Assembly (NCBI RefSeq): GCF_000346485.2
Contig: NZ_KQ976355.1
Coordinates: forward strand, 186,001-250,000
Origin: Scytonema hofmannii PCC 7110
Lineage (GTDB): Bacteria; Cyanobacteriota; Cyanobacteriia; Cyanobacteriales; Nostocaceae
Length of the DNA: 64,000 nt
Reading direction: 5' to 3'
Position 1 is the first letter of the stretch; each line of letters starts with the position of its first letter. The translations under genes and the position numbers were made by a program. Below are positions 17,892 through 27,347 of this stretch, in pieces. Below the pieces are notes generated by a model. That model did not search any database, was not told the DNA's origin, and saw only the letters and a program-made list of their open reading frames with translations.

Positions 17892-18220
17892 GGATTTGAT
17901 TGAAGGTACAGAAAAATACCACTCTGGTTGTAGAACTTCAGTAGTATTAGCATAATAGCTTCCATACAGCATCCCCAAGGTGATAATCAAACTAGACATA
18001 AGCTACGACTATTCTCTATTACATCCTTGGGGCGTTCCTTATACGAGCGCGTAAAGCCTCAAGGTTTGCTACTAGGATTAGCCGTGCAGTGGCGTAGGCG
18101 TTCGCCAAAGGTTGTCCTAGTTCTGGACTCCGCAGCATTAAGGGTCAACTTTGACCCTAGCCACTGCCTGGTTTCCAAGTCACCCTAAAATTGACATACC
18201 TGCTGCTACATCTGCCATCT
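17892..18220. other. intergenic region with cyanobacterial repeat-like sequence
   Basis: No gene is seen between cysK and the repressor. The part 18010-18180 is GC-richer and contains repeat-like pieces (GTGGCGTAGGCGTTCGCC, GGGTCAACTTTGACCC as a short palindrome), typical of interspersed repeats in filamentous cyanobacteria. Confidence 0.4.
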
Positions 18221-18574
18221 TTAGCCACCTTCCTTATTGTTATAGCGACTGCATTCATTTACACCTTTAGCCACATCAGCCAGTATATCATCTGCCAGGT
18301 CAAGAAGCTGGGCTATTCGTTCATCACTGAGTTGATAGTACACAAAACGCCCCTGCTGTTGACGGACAACCAAATCGCAACAACGCAAACAGCTAAGATG
18401 GTTAGAAACATTAGACTGGCTCAGTCCTGTTGCTTCTACGATCTCGTTGACAGTTAATGCCCCAGAACGCAAGGCATTGAGGATAGACATCCGCGAGTGA
18501 TCGGAAAACCCTCGGAACAGTTTGACCTTTAAATCAGTTGTTTTAGTTTTAGTGATTTGAGTTTTAGAGAGCAT
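18221..18574 (-). CDS. CmtR-like Cd/Pb-sensing ArsR-family repressor
   Basis: The 117-residue protein (ATG 18574; an in-frame TTG lies at 18586) is a paralogue of 5391-5735. It has FRGFSDHSRMSIL, the recognition helix SQSNVSNHLSCLRCCDLV with the CLRC cysteine pair of CmtR (plus one extra Cys), and a C-terminal NECSRYN that supplies a third Cys. It is divergent from the three-HMA ATPase at 18733 and shares a 158-base control region with it, so it most likely represses that pump and itself and is released by Cd or Pb. Confidence 0.8.
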   Translation of the reverse strand: MLSKTQITKTKTTDLKVKLFRGFSDHSRMSILNALRSGALTVNEIVEATGLSQSNVSNHLSCLRCCDLVVRQQQGRFVYYQLSDERIAQLLDLADDILADVAKGVNECSRYNNKEGG

Positions 18575-18603
18575 TAGTATCCACAAGGCGCTATTATTGG
18601 AAA

Positions 18604-18623
18604 ATATTAGTTATCACTGATAT
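18604..18623. promoter_or_regulatory. operator between CmtR-like repressor and three-HMA ATPase
   Basis: ATATTAGT (18604-18611), TATC, ACTGATAT (18616-18623) is an inverted repeat with one mismatch, 30 bases from the repressor ATG on one side and 110 bases from the ATPase on the other. It is the counterpart of the perfect site at 4731-4750. Confidence 0.6.
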
Positions 18624-18732
18624 GTTGGTCAGGACAGAGAGCCGTGTAACTTTACTCGGCAGTCTCTAACTGCATGATAGTCCAAGACTTGGTCTGGAAT
18701 TAAGAGCAATCAAGTATTAGTAGGTTCCTTCG

Positions 18733-21348
18733 ATGAACGAGACTCCCTCCCTCAAAACCCTACAGGCGCTAGTTGGCGGTATGGACTGCGGCAGCTGCGC
18801 CAAAACCATCGAAGCCAGATTGAAGCCGCTACCCGGAGTAAGCGAAGCCGAAGTCAACTTTGCAACAGGGCGCTTGAATGTATCTTACGACCCGAAACTT
18901 TTAAGTGAAAAGGCAATCACTGAGCGTGTCACTACTTTAGGTTACACCGTCGAACAAGCCCCATCTCACAATTTTAAAAACCTACAAGTACAAATTGGTG
19001 GTATGGACTGCGGCGGCTGTGCCAAAACCATCTCAGCCAGCTTAAAGCAGTTACCAGGAGTCACTGAGGCCGAAGTAAACTTTACAACGGGGCGTTTGAA
19101 TGTATACTACGACCCAAAACTTTTGAGTGAAACGGCAATCACTGAGCGTGTTACCGCATTAGGTTACAGCGTTGATATGGCTCAACAGAGTCAAACCAAA
19201 ACCCTACAGGCACTCGTTGGGGGTATGGATTGTCCTAGTTGCGCCAAGACAATTCAGGCGAATCTTTTACGGATACCCGGCATTGTCGATGCATCCATCA
19301 AGTTTACCAGTGGCAAGCTCACTGTTTCCTATGACCCAGGACAAGTTGAAGAAAAGTTTATAAAAGCGCGCATACAAGAGTTGGGATATACCGTTGAACT
19401 TGTTGAAGAAGCTTCTACTGTTACAGTTGATTCGTCTGTAAAGGAAAAAATTCAGAAACAAGATTTAATCGGTTGGCGGTTTTGGATATCTAGTCGTCAA
19501 GGACAAAGCATTATCTTCTCTGGCTTAGGGTTGTTGTTGGGGGTCATCACTCAGCAGTTACAGCTATCTGTTTGGATAACAAGGGCTTTTTATGGCATAG
19601 GCATGGTGGTAGCCGGATTTCCTATAGCACGAGCGGGTTGGTTTGCTCTGTTGTTGCGCCAAGCTGATATGAATCTGTTAATGACCATTTCAGCAATTGG
19701 GGCAGTAATTTTAGGGGACTGGTTTGAAGGGGCGCTAGTCGTTTTTCTGTTTGCACTAGGCACAACGCTACAGAGTTTCACTTTTGGTCGTACCCGCAAT
19801 GCCATTCGTAAATTAATGAATTTGACCCCACCCACTGCCACTGTCAAAAGAGGCAACCAAGAGCTATCTGTTCGAGTGGAGGAAATTCAGGTTGGTGAGG
19901 TGTTGACCATTCGACCTGGGCAGCGCGTGGCATTGGATGGAATCGTCCTGTCTGGTAATTCAGCAATTGACCAATCGCCCATCACTGGAGAATCTATTCC
20001 AGAGGACAAAGCCCCAGGAGAGCGTGTCTTTGCCGGAACCCTAAATCAAACAGGTTTTCTAGAGGTCGAAGTCACTCATCTCTCAAGCGACACCACCGTT
20101 GCACGCATTATTCACTTGGTTGAAACAGCGCAAGGAAGCCGCGCACCCACGCAGCAATGGGTGGACCGCTTTGCTGCTATCTATACGCCTGTTGTACTCC
20201 TGGTAGCCGTTGGCATTGCTCTCATTCCTCCATTGGTTTTCGCTCAAGAGTTCAACGTTTGGATTTATCGGGCGCTGGTGATGCTGGTCATCGCTTGCCC
20301 TTGTGCCTTGGTTATTTCCACTCCGGTTTCCATTGTCAGCGCTATTGGCGCTGCAACCCGTCAAGGAATTCTGTTCAAAGGGGGCAATGCTTTAGAGACA
20401 GCGGGGCGCATGAATACCCTCGCCTTTGATAAAACGGGAACCCTCACTCAAGGAAAGCCAGTAGTTCAAGAGGTTTATGACTTGGACAACATAGTGGCAA
20501 AACACTTACTGATGATTGCTGCCAGCCTAGAGCAGCAGTCCGAACATCCCTTAGCGCAAGCGATTGTGACAGAAGCACTGGTTCAAGGGTTAGAGTTACA
20601 GTCTCCTCAAAACTTTAATGCTCTACCAGGAACAGGAATTTGGGGGCAATTGGAGGAACAAATATACTTCGTTGGCAACCGCCGTCTGTTTACGGAGCTT
20701 GAGATTCCACTGTCAAAGAAAGCAGAAGCGTTGTTGGCTGCTATTGAGGCTCAAGGACAAACCCCTGTTCTTGTAGGAACTCGGTCAGGAGTGCTAGGAG
20801 CGATCGCCTTAGCAGACGGATTACGGCTAGAAGTGAGTGAAGCGGTGCGACTCCTTAAGCAGGTTGGACTCAAACGGCTCGTGATGTTAACGGGCGATCG
20901 CTCAACAGTTGCCCAGCAAATTGCCCAACAAGTTGGACTCACAGAGTATCTCGCCCAACTGCTACCAGAAGATAAGCTTCAAGAAATTTATCGGCTTCGT
21001 CGTTCTGGCGTAGTTGGCATGGTTGGTGATGGCATCAACGACGCGCCAGCCTTAGCTGTTGCGGATGTCAGCTTTGCTGTGGGTGGAATCGATATTGCCC
21101 TGGAAACAGCAGATGTGGTGCTAGTAGGCAGTGACCTGAGAAAACTTGCTTATGCAGTAGATTTGAGCCGCCGTACCGTGTCCGTGATTCAGCAGAATGT
21201 TGTCCTCTCCCTCGTCACCAAGGGACTGTTTTTACTACTAGGTACTTTTGGTGTTGTAGGGTTAGCAGTTGCTGTTTTGGCAGATATGGGAACGTCCTTG
21301 CTTGTAACCGCAAATGGGATGCGACTGTTTAGAGTCAAGAGTAATTAA
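18733..21348 (+). CDS. Cd/Zn/Pb-type P1B ATPase with three HMA domains
   Basis: The 871-residue pump starts with three tandem HMA domains: GMDCGSC (Cys19/22), GMDCGGC (Cys93/96) and GMDCPSC (Cys167/170). The catalytic core follows: actuator TGESIPEDK, the membrane CPC (Cys522-Pro-Cys524) in IACPCALVISTP, DKTGTLT (Asp566), SEHPLA and GDGINDAPAL. ZntA/CadA pumps normally have one or two HMA domains. The DC-x2-C motif and CPC point to divalent soft metals (Zn, Cd, Pb). Control by the divergent CmtR-like repressor fits Cd/Pb export. Confidence 0.88.
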   Translation: MNETPSLKTLQALVGGMDCGSCAKTIEARLKPLPGVSEAEVNFATGRLNVSYDPKLLSEKAITERVTTLGYTVEQAPSHNFKNLQVQIGGMDCGGCAKTISASLKQLPGVTEAEVNFTTGRLNVYYDPKLLSETAITERVTALGYSVDMAQQSQTKTLQALVGGMDCPSCAKTIQANLLRIPGIVDASIKFTSGKLTVSYDPGQVEEKFIKARIQELGYTVELVEEASTVTVDSSVKEKIQKQDLIGWRFWISSRQGQSIIFSGLGLLLGVITQQLQLSVWITRAFYGIGMVVAGFPIARAGWFALLLRQADMNLLMTISAIGAVILGDWFEGALVVFLFALGTTLQSFTFGRTRNAIRKLMNLTPPTATVKRGNQELSVRVEEIQVGEVLTIRPGQRVALDGIVLSGNSAIDQSPITGESIPEDKAPGERVFAGTLNQTGFLEVEVTHLSSDTTVARIIHLVETAQGSRAPTQQWVDRFAAIYTPVVLLVAVGIALIPPLVFAQEFNVWIYRALVMLVIACPCALVISTPVSIVSAIGAATRQGILFKGGNALETAGRMNTLAFDKTGTLTQGKPVVQEVYDLDNIVAKHLLMIAASLEQQSEHPLAQAIVTEALVQGLELQSPQNFNALPGTGIWGQLEEQIYFVGNRRLFTELEIPLSKKAEALLAAIEAQGQTPVLVGTRSGVLGAIALADGLRLEVSEAVRLLKQVGLKRLVMLTGDRSTVAQQIAQQVGLTEYLAQLLPEDKLQEIYRLRRSGVVGMVGDGINDAPALAVADVSFAVGGIDIALETADVVLVGSDLRKLAYAVDLSRRTVSVIQQNVVLSLVTKGLFLLLGTFGVVGLAVAVLADMGTSLLVTANGMRLFRVKSN

Positions 21349-21379
21349 TTTTAGTAAACGTGTTTCTGTTTTTACTTTC

Positions 21380-22147
21380 ATGACTAAAAAATCTATTCAA
21401 TCTTCTAAATTTTTCCGCTTTGTAGACTGGTTGGATGTCTCAGCATTTGCTGCTTGGGGAATATTACTACTGAAATATTGGCTGACTGAAAAACTTGTCT
21501 TGCTAGTTCATCCTAGATACTTCTGGTTAGTTATTACTAGCGGGTTTGTGCTCTTATTTATTGCCCTTTTTAGAGTTTGGGGACTTTGGCGGAAGCATCC
21601 TACTCTACCAAAGGTTCAGCATTTGTCGCTGTTTCCGCCTAGTTGGTCGAGCGGGTTACTTCTGGTCATCGCTCTCGTAGGTCTAGTGGTCATTCCTCGA
21701 CCTTTGACAAGCTATGCTGCAAATCAACAAGATGTTACGGACTTTTCAATTGCAGCTAACCGCTTCAAACCTCAAGCATTTCGAGCTTCAATTCGACCAG
21801 AAGACCGAACGCTAGTTGATTGGGTGAAAACACTGACTGTCTATCCTGAACCAGATCGTTATGTAGGTCAGAGAGCAAAAGTCCAGGGATTTGTGGTTCA
21901 TCTAAAATCACTGCCCGATGATTTTTTCGTGATTGCACGTTTTGTGATTACCCACTGTGCCTTAGATGCCACCCCAATGGGGTTGCCTGTTAAATTAACT
22001 ACTAACCGTCAAGCTTATTCACCAGACACTTGGCTGGAAATTGAAGGTGAAATAATGACAGCAGAATTGGAAGGTAAACGCCAACTTACTATTCAAGCTA
22101 AGTCTGTTAAACCAATTCCAGAACCTAAGAATCCCTACGAGTATTGA
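21380..22147 (+). CDS. DUF1980/TIGR03943-family membrane protein
   Basis: I chose ATG 21380; the longer frame from 21314 overlaps the ATPase. The 255-residue product has two or three N-terminal helices (FAAWGILLLKYWL, FWLVITSGFVLLFIALF, SGLLLVIALVGLVVI) and a soluble domain with YVGQRAKVQGFVVH, FVIARFVITHCALDATPMGL and WLEIEGEI, the signature of TIGR03943/YcgQ proteins with an OB-like fold. In other bacteria they pair with a permease and are linked to zinc or other metal stress. The permease partner is not seen here. Confidence 0.7.
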   Translation: MTKKSIQSSKFFRFVDWLDVSAFAAWGILLLKYWLTEKLVLLVHPRYFWLVITSGFVLLFIALFRVWGLWRKHPTLPKVQHLSLFPPSWSSGLLLVIALVGLVVIPRPLTSYAANQQDVTDFSIAANRFKPQAFRASIRPEDRTLVDWVKTLTVYPEPDRYVGQRAKVQGFVVHLKSLPDDFFVIARFVITHCALDATPMGLPVKLTTNRQAYSPDTWLEIEGEIMTAELEGKRQLTIQAKSVKPIPEPKNPYEY

Positions 22148-22258
22148 GTACCGAAAGCAAATCTGACACAGAATTCCACATCCCCCTATTTCTATAGGAC
22201 TAGCAAGTGGCAGTTGCTCTAACTTAATAGTAACAACTTTGTATTTGTTAACTGCTTT

Positions 22259-22588
22259 ATGCAAATTATTAAGTCTGTGTTGTACTTTATCCTAGCTGGT
22301 TTGTGTGAAATCGGGGGAGGATACTTGATTTGGTTGTGGCTACGAGAAGGTAAAAATATTTGGTTTGCTCTAGCTGGAGTAAGTCTACTGACTTTGTATA
22401 GTGTGATTCCTACATTACAGACTGCCAATTTTGGACGAGTTTATGCAGCTTATGGAGGAGTTTTTGTCATGCTTTCCATTCTTTGGGGATGGCAGGTGGA
22501 TAAGATAACACCAGACTCTTTTGATTGGCTTGGTATGTGGATAGTGCTTTTGGGTGTGTTGGTGATTATGTATGTGCCCAGAGGTTGA
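22259..22588 (+). CDS. UPF0060 (YnfA) family small membrane protein
   Basis: The 109-residue product has four helices and the family hallmarks [29 protein letters not shown] and a C-terminal [21 protein letters not shown]. YnfA proteins resemble small multidrug-resistance transporters; their substrate is uncertain. It lies after the DUF1980 gene with a gap of about 110 bases. Confidence 0.85.
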   Translation: MQIIKSVLYFILAGLCEIGGGYLIWLWLREGKNIWFALAGVSLLTLYSVIPTLQTANFGRVYAAYGGVFVMLSILWGWQVDKITPDSFDWLGMWIVLLGVLVIMYVPRG

Positions 22589-22730
22589 CGCTGATGGCAA
22601 ATTTGTTAAGCGCACCTTCTCTTCTATAGACATGATAGTACTGAAGTGCGTTTTGTTGCTCAAAAGGAACCGTAGGCATTGCACCAAATAAACAATGCAC
22701 GGTGTACTCACTGCTAGTTAATGTAAACAT

Positions 22731-22763
22731 TTTCATATTTCTTTCACTTTTCTCTCCTTTGTA
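22731..22763 (+). promoter_or_regulatory. direct-repeat promoter candidate before mntC
   Basis: TTTCAT (22731-22736) and TTTCAC (22742-22747) are spaced exactly 11 bp, with a TTTGTA hexamer 10 bases later, 42 bases before the mntC ATG. This is the leftmost and least perfect member of the direct-repeat set described for 27-59 kb. Confidence 0.4.
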
Positions 22764-22804
22764 GTAAAGTAGTGGGAAAAATGAGAAAATTATGAAATCT
22801 ATAA

Positions 22805-23809
22805 ATGAAATTTAATTTCAACAGTCACCAGGTACGAAGACTGCTCTATGCACGGAAGTGGTTGGTAACATCTGGGGTGTTGTTAGGACTTTGGCTGAGT
22901 GGGTGCAACTCCACACCGCCTGATGCTGTCCAGTCACAGGTAAGTTCAACCTTAGGAGAAACCAATACTACCAATCAAAAGACAAAAGACAAAAAGGTAA
23001 TTCTGACGACGTTTACAGTGATCGCTGACATGGCGCGGAATGTGGCGGGAGATAAAGCAATTGTTGAATCTCTTACCAAACCGGGCTCAGAAATTCACGG
23101 TTATGAACCGACACCCAGCGATCTAGTTAAGGCACAAAACGCTGACTTGATTTTAGATAATGGTTTGAACTTAGAACGGTGGGCGGAGAAATTTTATAAC
23201 AATATCCCTAAGGTTCCTCATGTCACTCTGAGTGCAGATGTTCAACCTGTAGAAATTGCAGAGGATGTGTACAAAGGTAAACCTAACCCCCATGCTTGGA
23301 TGTCACCACAAAACGCCTTAATTTATGTAGAGAATATTCGCAAAGCGCTAGTTGATTTAGACCCAGCGAACACAGATACCTACAATGCCAATGCTAAGGC
23401 ATACAGCCAGAAGATTAGGGACATTGACCAAAAGCTGCAAAAAGAGATGTCGGTGGTTTCACAAGACAAACGGTACATGGTCAGTTGTGAAGGGGCTTTT
23501 TCCTACATCACCCGCGATTATGGCTTAAAAGAAGTCTTTCTCTGGGCAGTTAACTCGGAACAGCAAGCTACTCCCAAACAGGTTGAAAAGGTTATTAATA
23601 CGGTTAAGACAAATCAAATACCCGTTGTTTTCTGTGAAAGTACGGTGAGTGATGAAGCGCAACGTCAAGTAGCCAGAGAAACGGGTGCAAAATTTGGCGG
23701 AGTTTTCTATGTTGATTCTCTCTCCCCTCCTGATGGTCCTGCATCGACTTATCTCAAGTTACTGGAACATAACGTCACAACTCTCATTAAAGGATTACAG
23801 GGGAATTGA
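22805..23809 (+). CDS. mntC: metal ABC transporter, substrate-binding lipoprotein (Mn/Zn type)
   Basis: The 334-residue cluster A-I binding protein has a lipobox (LWLSGC) after a charged N-terminus. The four metal ligands are visible: His in IHGYEPTPSD, His in KPNPHAWMS, Glu in VSCEGAFSY and Asp in YVDSLSPP. A His-His-Glu-Asp set with no His-rich loop fits manganese binders such as Synechocystis MntC. The ATPase and permease follow in the same direction, so it delivers periplasmic Mn2+ to them. Zinc cannot be fully excluded. Confidence 0.85.
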   Translation: MKFNFNSHQVRRLLYARKWLVTSGVLLGLWLSGCNSTPPDAVQSQVSSTLGETNTTNQKTKDKKVILTTFTVIADMARNVAGDKAIVESLTKPGSEIHGYEPTPSDLVKAQNADLILDNGLNLERWAEKFYNNIPKVPHVTLSADVQPVEIAEDVYKGKPNPHAWMSPQNALIYVENIRKALVDLDPANTDTYNANAKAYSQKIRDIDQKLQKEMSVVSQDKRYMVSCEGAFSYITRDYGLKEVFLWAVNSEQQATPKQVEKVINTVKTNQIPVVFCESTVSDEAQRQVARETGAKFGGVFYVDSLSPPDGPASTYLKLLEHNVTTLIKGLQGN

Positions 23810-23878
23810 GATATCAGAGGAACAAGAAGGAAGAATAACAAATGACTAATGACCAATGACTATTGACTAAAAACTCAT

Positions 23879-24655
23879 ATGGAATCTATCAGTATTAATG
23901 TAGAAAATCTGACAGTCGCTTACCATGGCAAGGTCGCATTGCATGGTGCTTCTTTGCAAATCAAAGCAGGCTCAATTAGTGGGTTGGTGGGCATGAACGG
24001 GAGCGGTAAATCAACTCTGTTTAAAGCAATTATGGGGTTTGTGAAGCCAACAACGGGGAGGGTGTTAATTAACAGCTTGCCTATTAGAATAGTGCAGAAA
24101 AATAACTTGGTGGCGTATGTGCCGCAGTCAGAAGAAGTGGACTGGAATTTCCCAGTAAGCGTCCACGATGTGGTGATGATGGGACGCTATGGATATATGA
24201 ATATACTGAGAATTCCCTCTGCAAAAGATAAAAGGGTGGTTCGAGAGAGTTTGGAGAGGGTACAGATGTGGGAACTGTGCGATCGCCAAATTGGGGAACT
24301 CTCAGGAGGACAAAAAAAACGTGCCTTTTTTGCGCGTGCTTTAGCGCAACAAGGAAAAGTCTTACTGCTAGATGAACCATTCACAGGGGTAGATATCAAA
24401 ACAGAAAAAACTATGATTGACCTATTACTTGAATTGCGAAATATGGGTCACACCATTTTGGTTTCTACCCACGATCTAGCTTCAATTACGACTTTCTGTG
24501 ACCAAGTAATTCTCATTAACCGCACTATCCTAGCTTACGGCAATACCTCTGAAGTCTTCACAGAAGAAAATCTCTCTCGTACCTTTGGTGGTTCTCTAGG
24601 GGATTTGCCATTTAGCAAAAGCCGCTTCAAGAGTGAAAATCAGGAGGCATTGTAA
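23879..24655 (+). CDS. mntA: metal ABC transporter, ATP-binding protein
   Basis: The 258-residue ATPase has Walker [11 protein letters not shown]-loop VPQSEEVDW, signature LSGGQKKR, Walker B VLLLDEP and switch STHDL. It follows mntC after 70 bases, and its stop overlaps the permease start (ATG within TAATG). It powers metal import with mntC and mntB. Confidence 0.88.
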   Translation: MESISINVENLTVAYHGKVALHGASLQIKAGSISGLVGMNGSGKSTLFKAIMGFVKPTTGRVLINSLPIRIVQKNNLVAYVPQSEEVDWNFPVSVHDVVMMGRYGYMNILRIPSAKDKRVVRESLERVQMWELCDRQIGELSGGQKKRAFFARALAQQGKVLLLDEPFTGVDIKTEKTMIDLLLELRNMGHTILVSTHDLASITTFCDQVILINRTILAYGNTSEVFTEENLSRTFGGSLGDLPFSKSRFKSENQEAL

Positions 24656-25515
24656 TGCAATTACTACAGTGGTTGACTGTACCCTTGCAACATGAATTCA
24701 TGGTGAAGGCAATTCTCATTAGTGCCTTGGTTGGAGTCGTTTGTTCAGTGCTATCATGTTACATGACACTCAAAGGTTGGGCATTAATGGGGGATGCTGT
24801 TTCCCACGCTGTGATGCCTGGGGTAGTCATTGCTTACATTCTCAAAATTCCTTTTGCTATTGGTGCATTTGTGTTTGGGGTAGGTTCAGTCATTGCCATC
24901 GGTTTTATTAAGGAGAAGACGAGAATTAAGGAAGACACAGTCATTGGACTGGTGTTTACAGGGTTCTTTGCGTTAGGGTTAGTGCTTGTGTCTAAAACTC
25001 CAAGCTCTGTAGACTTGACGCACATCCTGTTTGGCAACGTTCTAGGAATTACTCAACCAGACATCATCCAAACAGTCATCATTAGTGTCATTACCTTAGC
25101 AACCATTGCTATCTTACGGAAAGACCTTCTGTTATTTTGTTTCGATCCCACTCATGCGCGTTCTATAGGCTTAAATACAGGAGCACTCTATTATATTTTG
25201 CTATCGTTACTTTCCTTAACTGCTGTCGCCGGACTCCAGACTGTTGGAATTATTCTTGTCGTTGCTATGCTAGTAACACCTGGAGCAACGGCTTATTTAT
25301 TAACAGACCGCTTTGACCATATGATGCTCATTGCTATGGCTTCTGGAGTATTTTCCAGCGTCATGGGGACTTACATCAGCTATTACATTGATGGTTCCAC
25401 TGGAGGTTGCATTGTGGTGTTGCAAACTCTGCTATTTGTCGTGGCGATGATATTTGCACCCAAGCATGGTCTACTCATGAGGGCAAAGCGACAGAAAGTT
25501 ACATCTAATACATAA
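24655..25515 (+). CDS. mntB: metal ABC transporter, permease
   Basis: The 286-residue permease of the ABC-3 family has about eight helices and typical stretches: GWALMGDAVSHAVMPGV, LVFTGFFALGLVLVSKTPSS, DPTHARSIGL and the late TVGIILVVAMLVTPGATAYL. It is translationally coupled to mntA. The 318 bases after it (25516-25833) contain no recognised gene and lead to the TPR gene. Confidence 0.87.
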   Translation: MQLLQWLTVPLQHEFMVKAILISALVGVVCSVLSCYMTLKGWALMGDAVSHAVMPGVVIAYILKIPFAIGAFVFGVGSVIAIGFIKEKTRIKEDTVIGLVFTGFFALGLVLVSKTPSSVDLTHILFGNVLGITQPDIIQTVIISVITLATIAILRKDLLLFCFDPTHARSIGLNTGALYYILLSLLSLTAVAGLQTVGIILVVAMLVTPGATAYLLTDRFDHMMLIAMASGVFSSVMGTYISYYIDGSTGGCIVVLQTLLFVVAMIFAPKHGLLMRAKRQKVTSNT

Positions 25516-25833
25516 TGCACCTACTAAGTAATCTTGCCCTAATCTTAGCAAGCTTGATAAAAATCGCTTTAACTTATTACAAACCAAGTCCTTATTGGAA
25601 CAAACGCAGTGTCAGATTTATCATAAACCTTGTTGGTAACACATCTGCCACTATTTTTTATTACACCCTCGAAATATTAATGCTCCCAAATTGAGGATAG
25701 TCGTCATATTAATTAAGTAGTCTGAGAGATAGAAACATCATTGAGTCATCCTTTAATAGCACAGTTGACCGTTTGAGTTTATAGCTAGAATGAACTTATG
25801 GTCACAGACAAAGCACCCATAAGGAGTAACGCG

Positions 25834-26514
25834 ATGAAGCACATCAAGCGGATGATCGCCATTCTAGGAATCATAAGCTTACTGGGTGGAACGCTACCTG
25901 CTGTTGTTCATGCACAGCAATCACAGACATCTACCAAACAGATGAATTTTCTGGAATACTACAACCAGGGGGTGCAAAAGCTGGCACAAGGTAACTACAA
26001 CGGAGCGATTGAGGATTTTAATTCTGTAGTACAATTAAATCCTCGATTTCACGAAGGTTTCTGTCTTCGAGGTTTGGCAAAATCTCTATCAGGAAACTTT
26101 CAAGCAGCCATAGCAGATTATAGCCAAGCGTTGCGTCTAAATCCCAATCATACGGATGCTTACAATGGTAGAGGATCTGCTCATGCAGAACTGGGAGATA
26201 TCAACAAAGCAATTGCAGATTTTAATCAGACAATCAAAATCAACCCAAATTTACCAGATGCCCACTACAATCGGGGTCTTGTCAATTTTAGGCAGGGAAA
26301 TCACACCGCAGCAATAGCAGACTTTAATTTTGCAATCAACCTCAGTCCCACGCTTGCTGATGCCTACGGTAACCGGGGATTGGCTCAGTATGCTTTGGGA
26401 GATAGCAAACGTGCTGTTGAGGATTTAGAGCAAGCTGCAAGGCTTTTTCGCGAACAAGGAAATACCCAAGGTTATCAAAAAACACAGGCTCTTCTCCAGC
26501 AAGTGCAGCAGTAG
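25834..26514 (+). CDS. secreted TPR-repeat protein
   Basis: ATG 25834 follows AAGGAGTAA and gives a 226-residue protein with a signal peptide (MIAILGIISLLGGTLP...VHA). Four to five TPR units follow (for example GNYNGAIEDFNSVVQLNPRF, GNFQAAIADYSQALRLNPNH, GDINKAIADFNQTIKINPNL). It should be a periplasmic or lumenal scaffold that binds other proteins. Partners are unknown. Confidence 0.8.
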   Translation: MKHIKRMIAILGIISLLGGTLPAVVHAQQSQTSTKQMNFLEYYNQGVQKLAQGNYNGAIEDFNSVVQLNPRFHEGFCLRGLAKSLSGNFQAAIADYSQALRLNPNHTDAYNGRGSAHAELGDINKAIADFNQTIKINPNLPDAHYNRGLVNFRQGNHTAAIADFNFAINLSPTLADAYGNRGLAQYALGDSKRAVEDLEQAARLFREQGNTQGYQKTQALLQQVQQ

Positions 26515-26804
26515 CTATTCCTAAAAATTGAAGAGTATTAGATAATTTATTTATGACTTTTCTCAAAAATTAGAACTATTTTCAATTGAAATTAAACAGA
26601 TTTTCTAGGAATAGGATGGGCAGGCTTTGCTTATCCTAATATTTGTTTGTTTACCCTAATATTTAATGTTTAGCTTAACTAGGCGGAGATGGAAACTTTT
26701 TTGTGATGGAAAATGTCAACGGGGCTATTCTGGGAAAAATTTCACTCGCCGGTTTGACAGTGAGTTAAATAACCAGCGCTCAAATATGTTTTTCAAGGAA
26801 ACCA

Positions 26805-27191
26805 ATGAACAGAAAATTTCTACTGACTTTGCTTGGCAGCCCCACAGTTTTCGCCTCAATGATGTCCATACTAGCAGTGATTAATCCCAATCCTGCCCAT
26901 GCCGCCCAGAACCAAACTGTCTTTCTAACGAAAGACGGTCGTTCCTGTGTACCGCATCCACATGGTGCTACTAGTTTGGTGTGTATACGGCTCTCAAAGC
27001 AAGAATTAGCGTCTCGTCGCTCACAGCCTGCACAGACTGTGAACGGAGAGCAGGTGTCTGATAAGAAGGTAGCTATGCTGGAGTTTTCTGAAGAAGAAAG
27101 TAATGCTGCCATTCAATTATTTGGCTGCGACTGCCCATATTGTATGAATTTTTTACGTGCTTTGCGCGGTCAGACACCAATGGTTTATTAG
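26805..27191 (+). CDS. small secreted Cys-motif protein (paralogue of 4883-5251)
   Basis: The 128-residue product has a signal peptide (LLTLLGSPTVFASMMSIL...AHA), the block SCVPHPHGATSLVCIRLSK and the C-terminal EFSEEESNAAIQLFGCDC with CDC-PY-C and RALRGQ. Its close likeness to the 4.9 kb protein in both blocks, with a variable middle, shows a real family. Its own upstream region lacks the palindromic operator of the other copy. Confidence 0.65.
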   Translation: MNRKFLLTLLGSPTVFASMMSILAVINPNPAHAAQNQTVFLTKDGRSCVPHPHGATSLVCIRLSKQELASRRSQPAQTVNGEQVSDKKVAMLEFSEEESNAAIQLFGCDCPYCMNFLRALRGQTPMVY

Positions 27192-27271
27192 GCTTTAAAA
27201 GCGCTAGTCGTCAGGACTGTAACTTCGCTGGGTGTATTCTGCCTATTTAATGTCAACTAAATTAAACAAAA

Positions 27272-27300
27272 GCCACCCTGTCACCCTTTGTTGGGGTGGC
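27272..27300. terminator. hairpin, possible terminator
   Basis: GCCACCC (27272-27278) pairs with GGGTGGC (27294-27300) 80 bases after the preceding stop. There is no clear T-run on the plus strand, while the minus strand has CTTTTGTTT, so the polarity is uncertain. Confidence 0.35.
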
Positions 27301-27314
27301 AATAATATTGAAAA

Positions 27315-27347
27315 TTTCATCCTAATTTCATCTTGTTTTGAGAAGAT
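27315..27347 (+). promoter_or_regulatory. direct-repeat promoter candidate before cbiM leader
   Basis: TTTCAT (27315-27320) and TTTCAT (27326-27331) are spaced 11 bp, with GAAGAT 10 bases later. The following bases are similar to those at 51372-51410, so the shared unit extends past the repeats. Confidence 0.5.
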
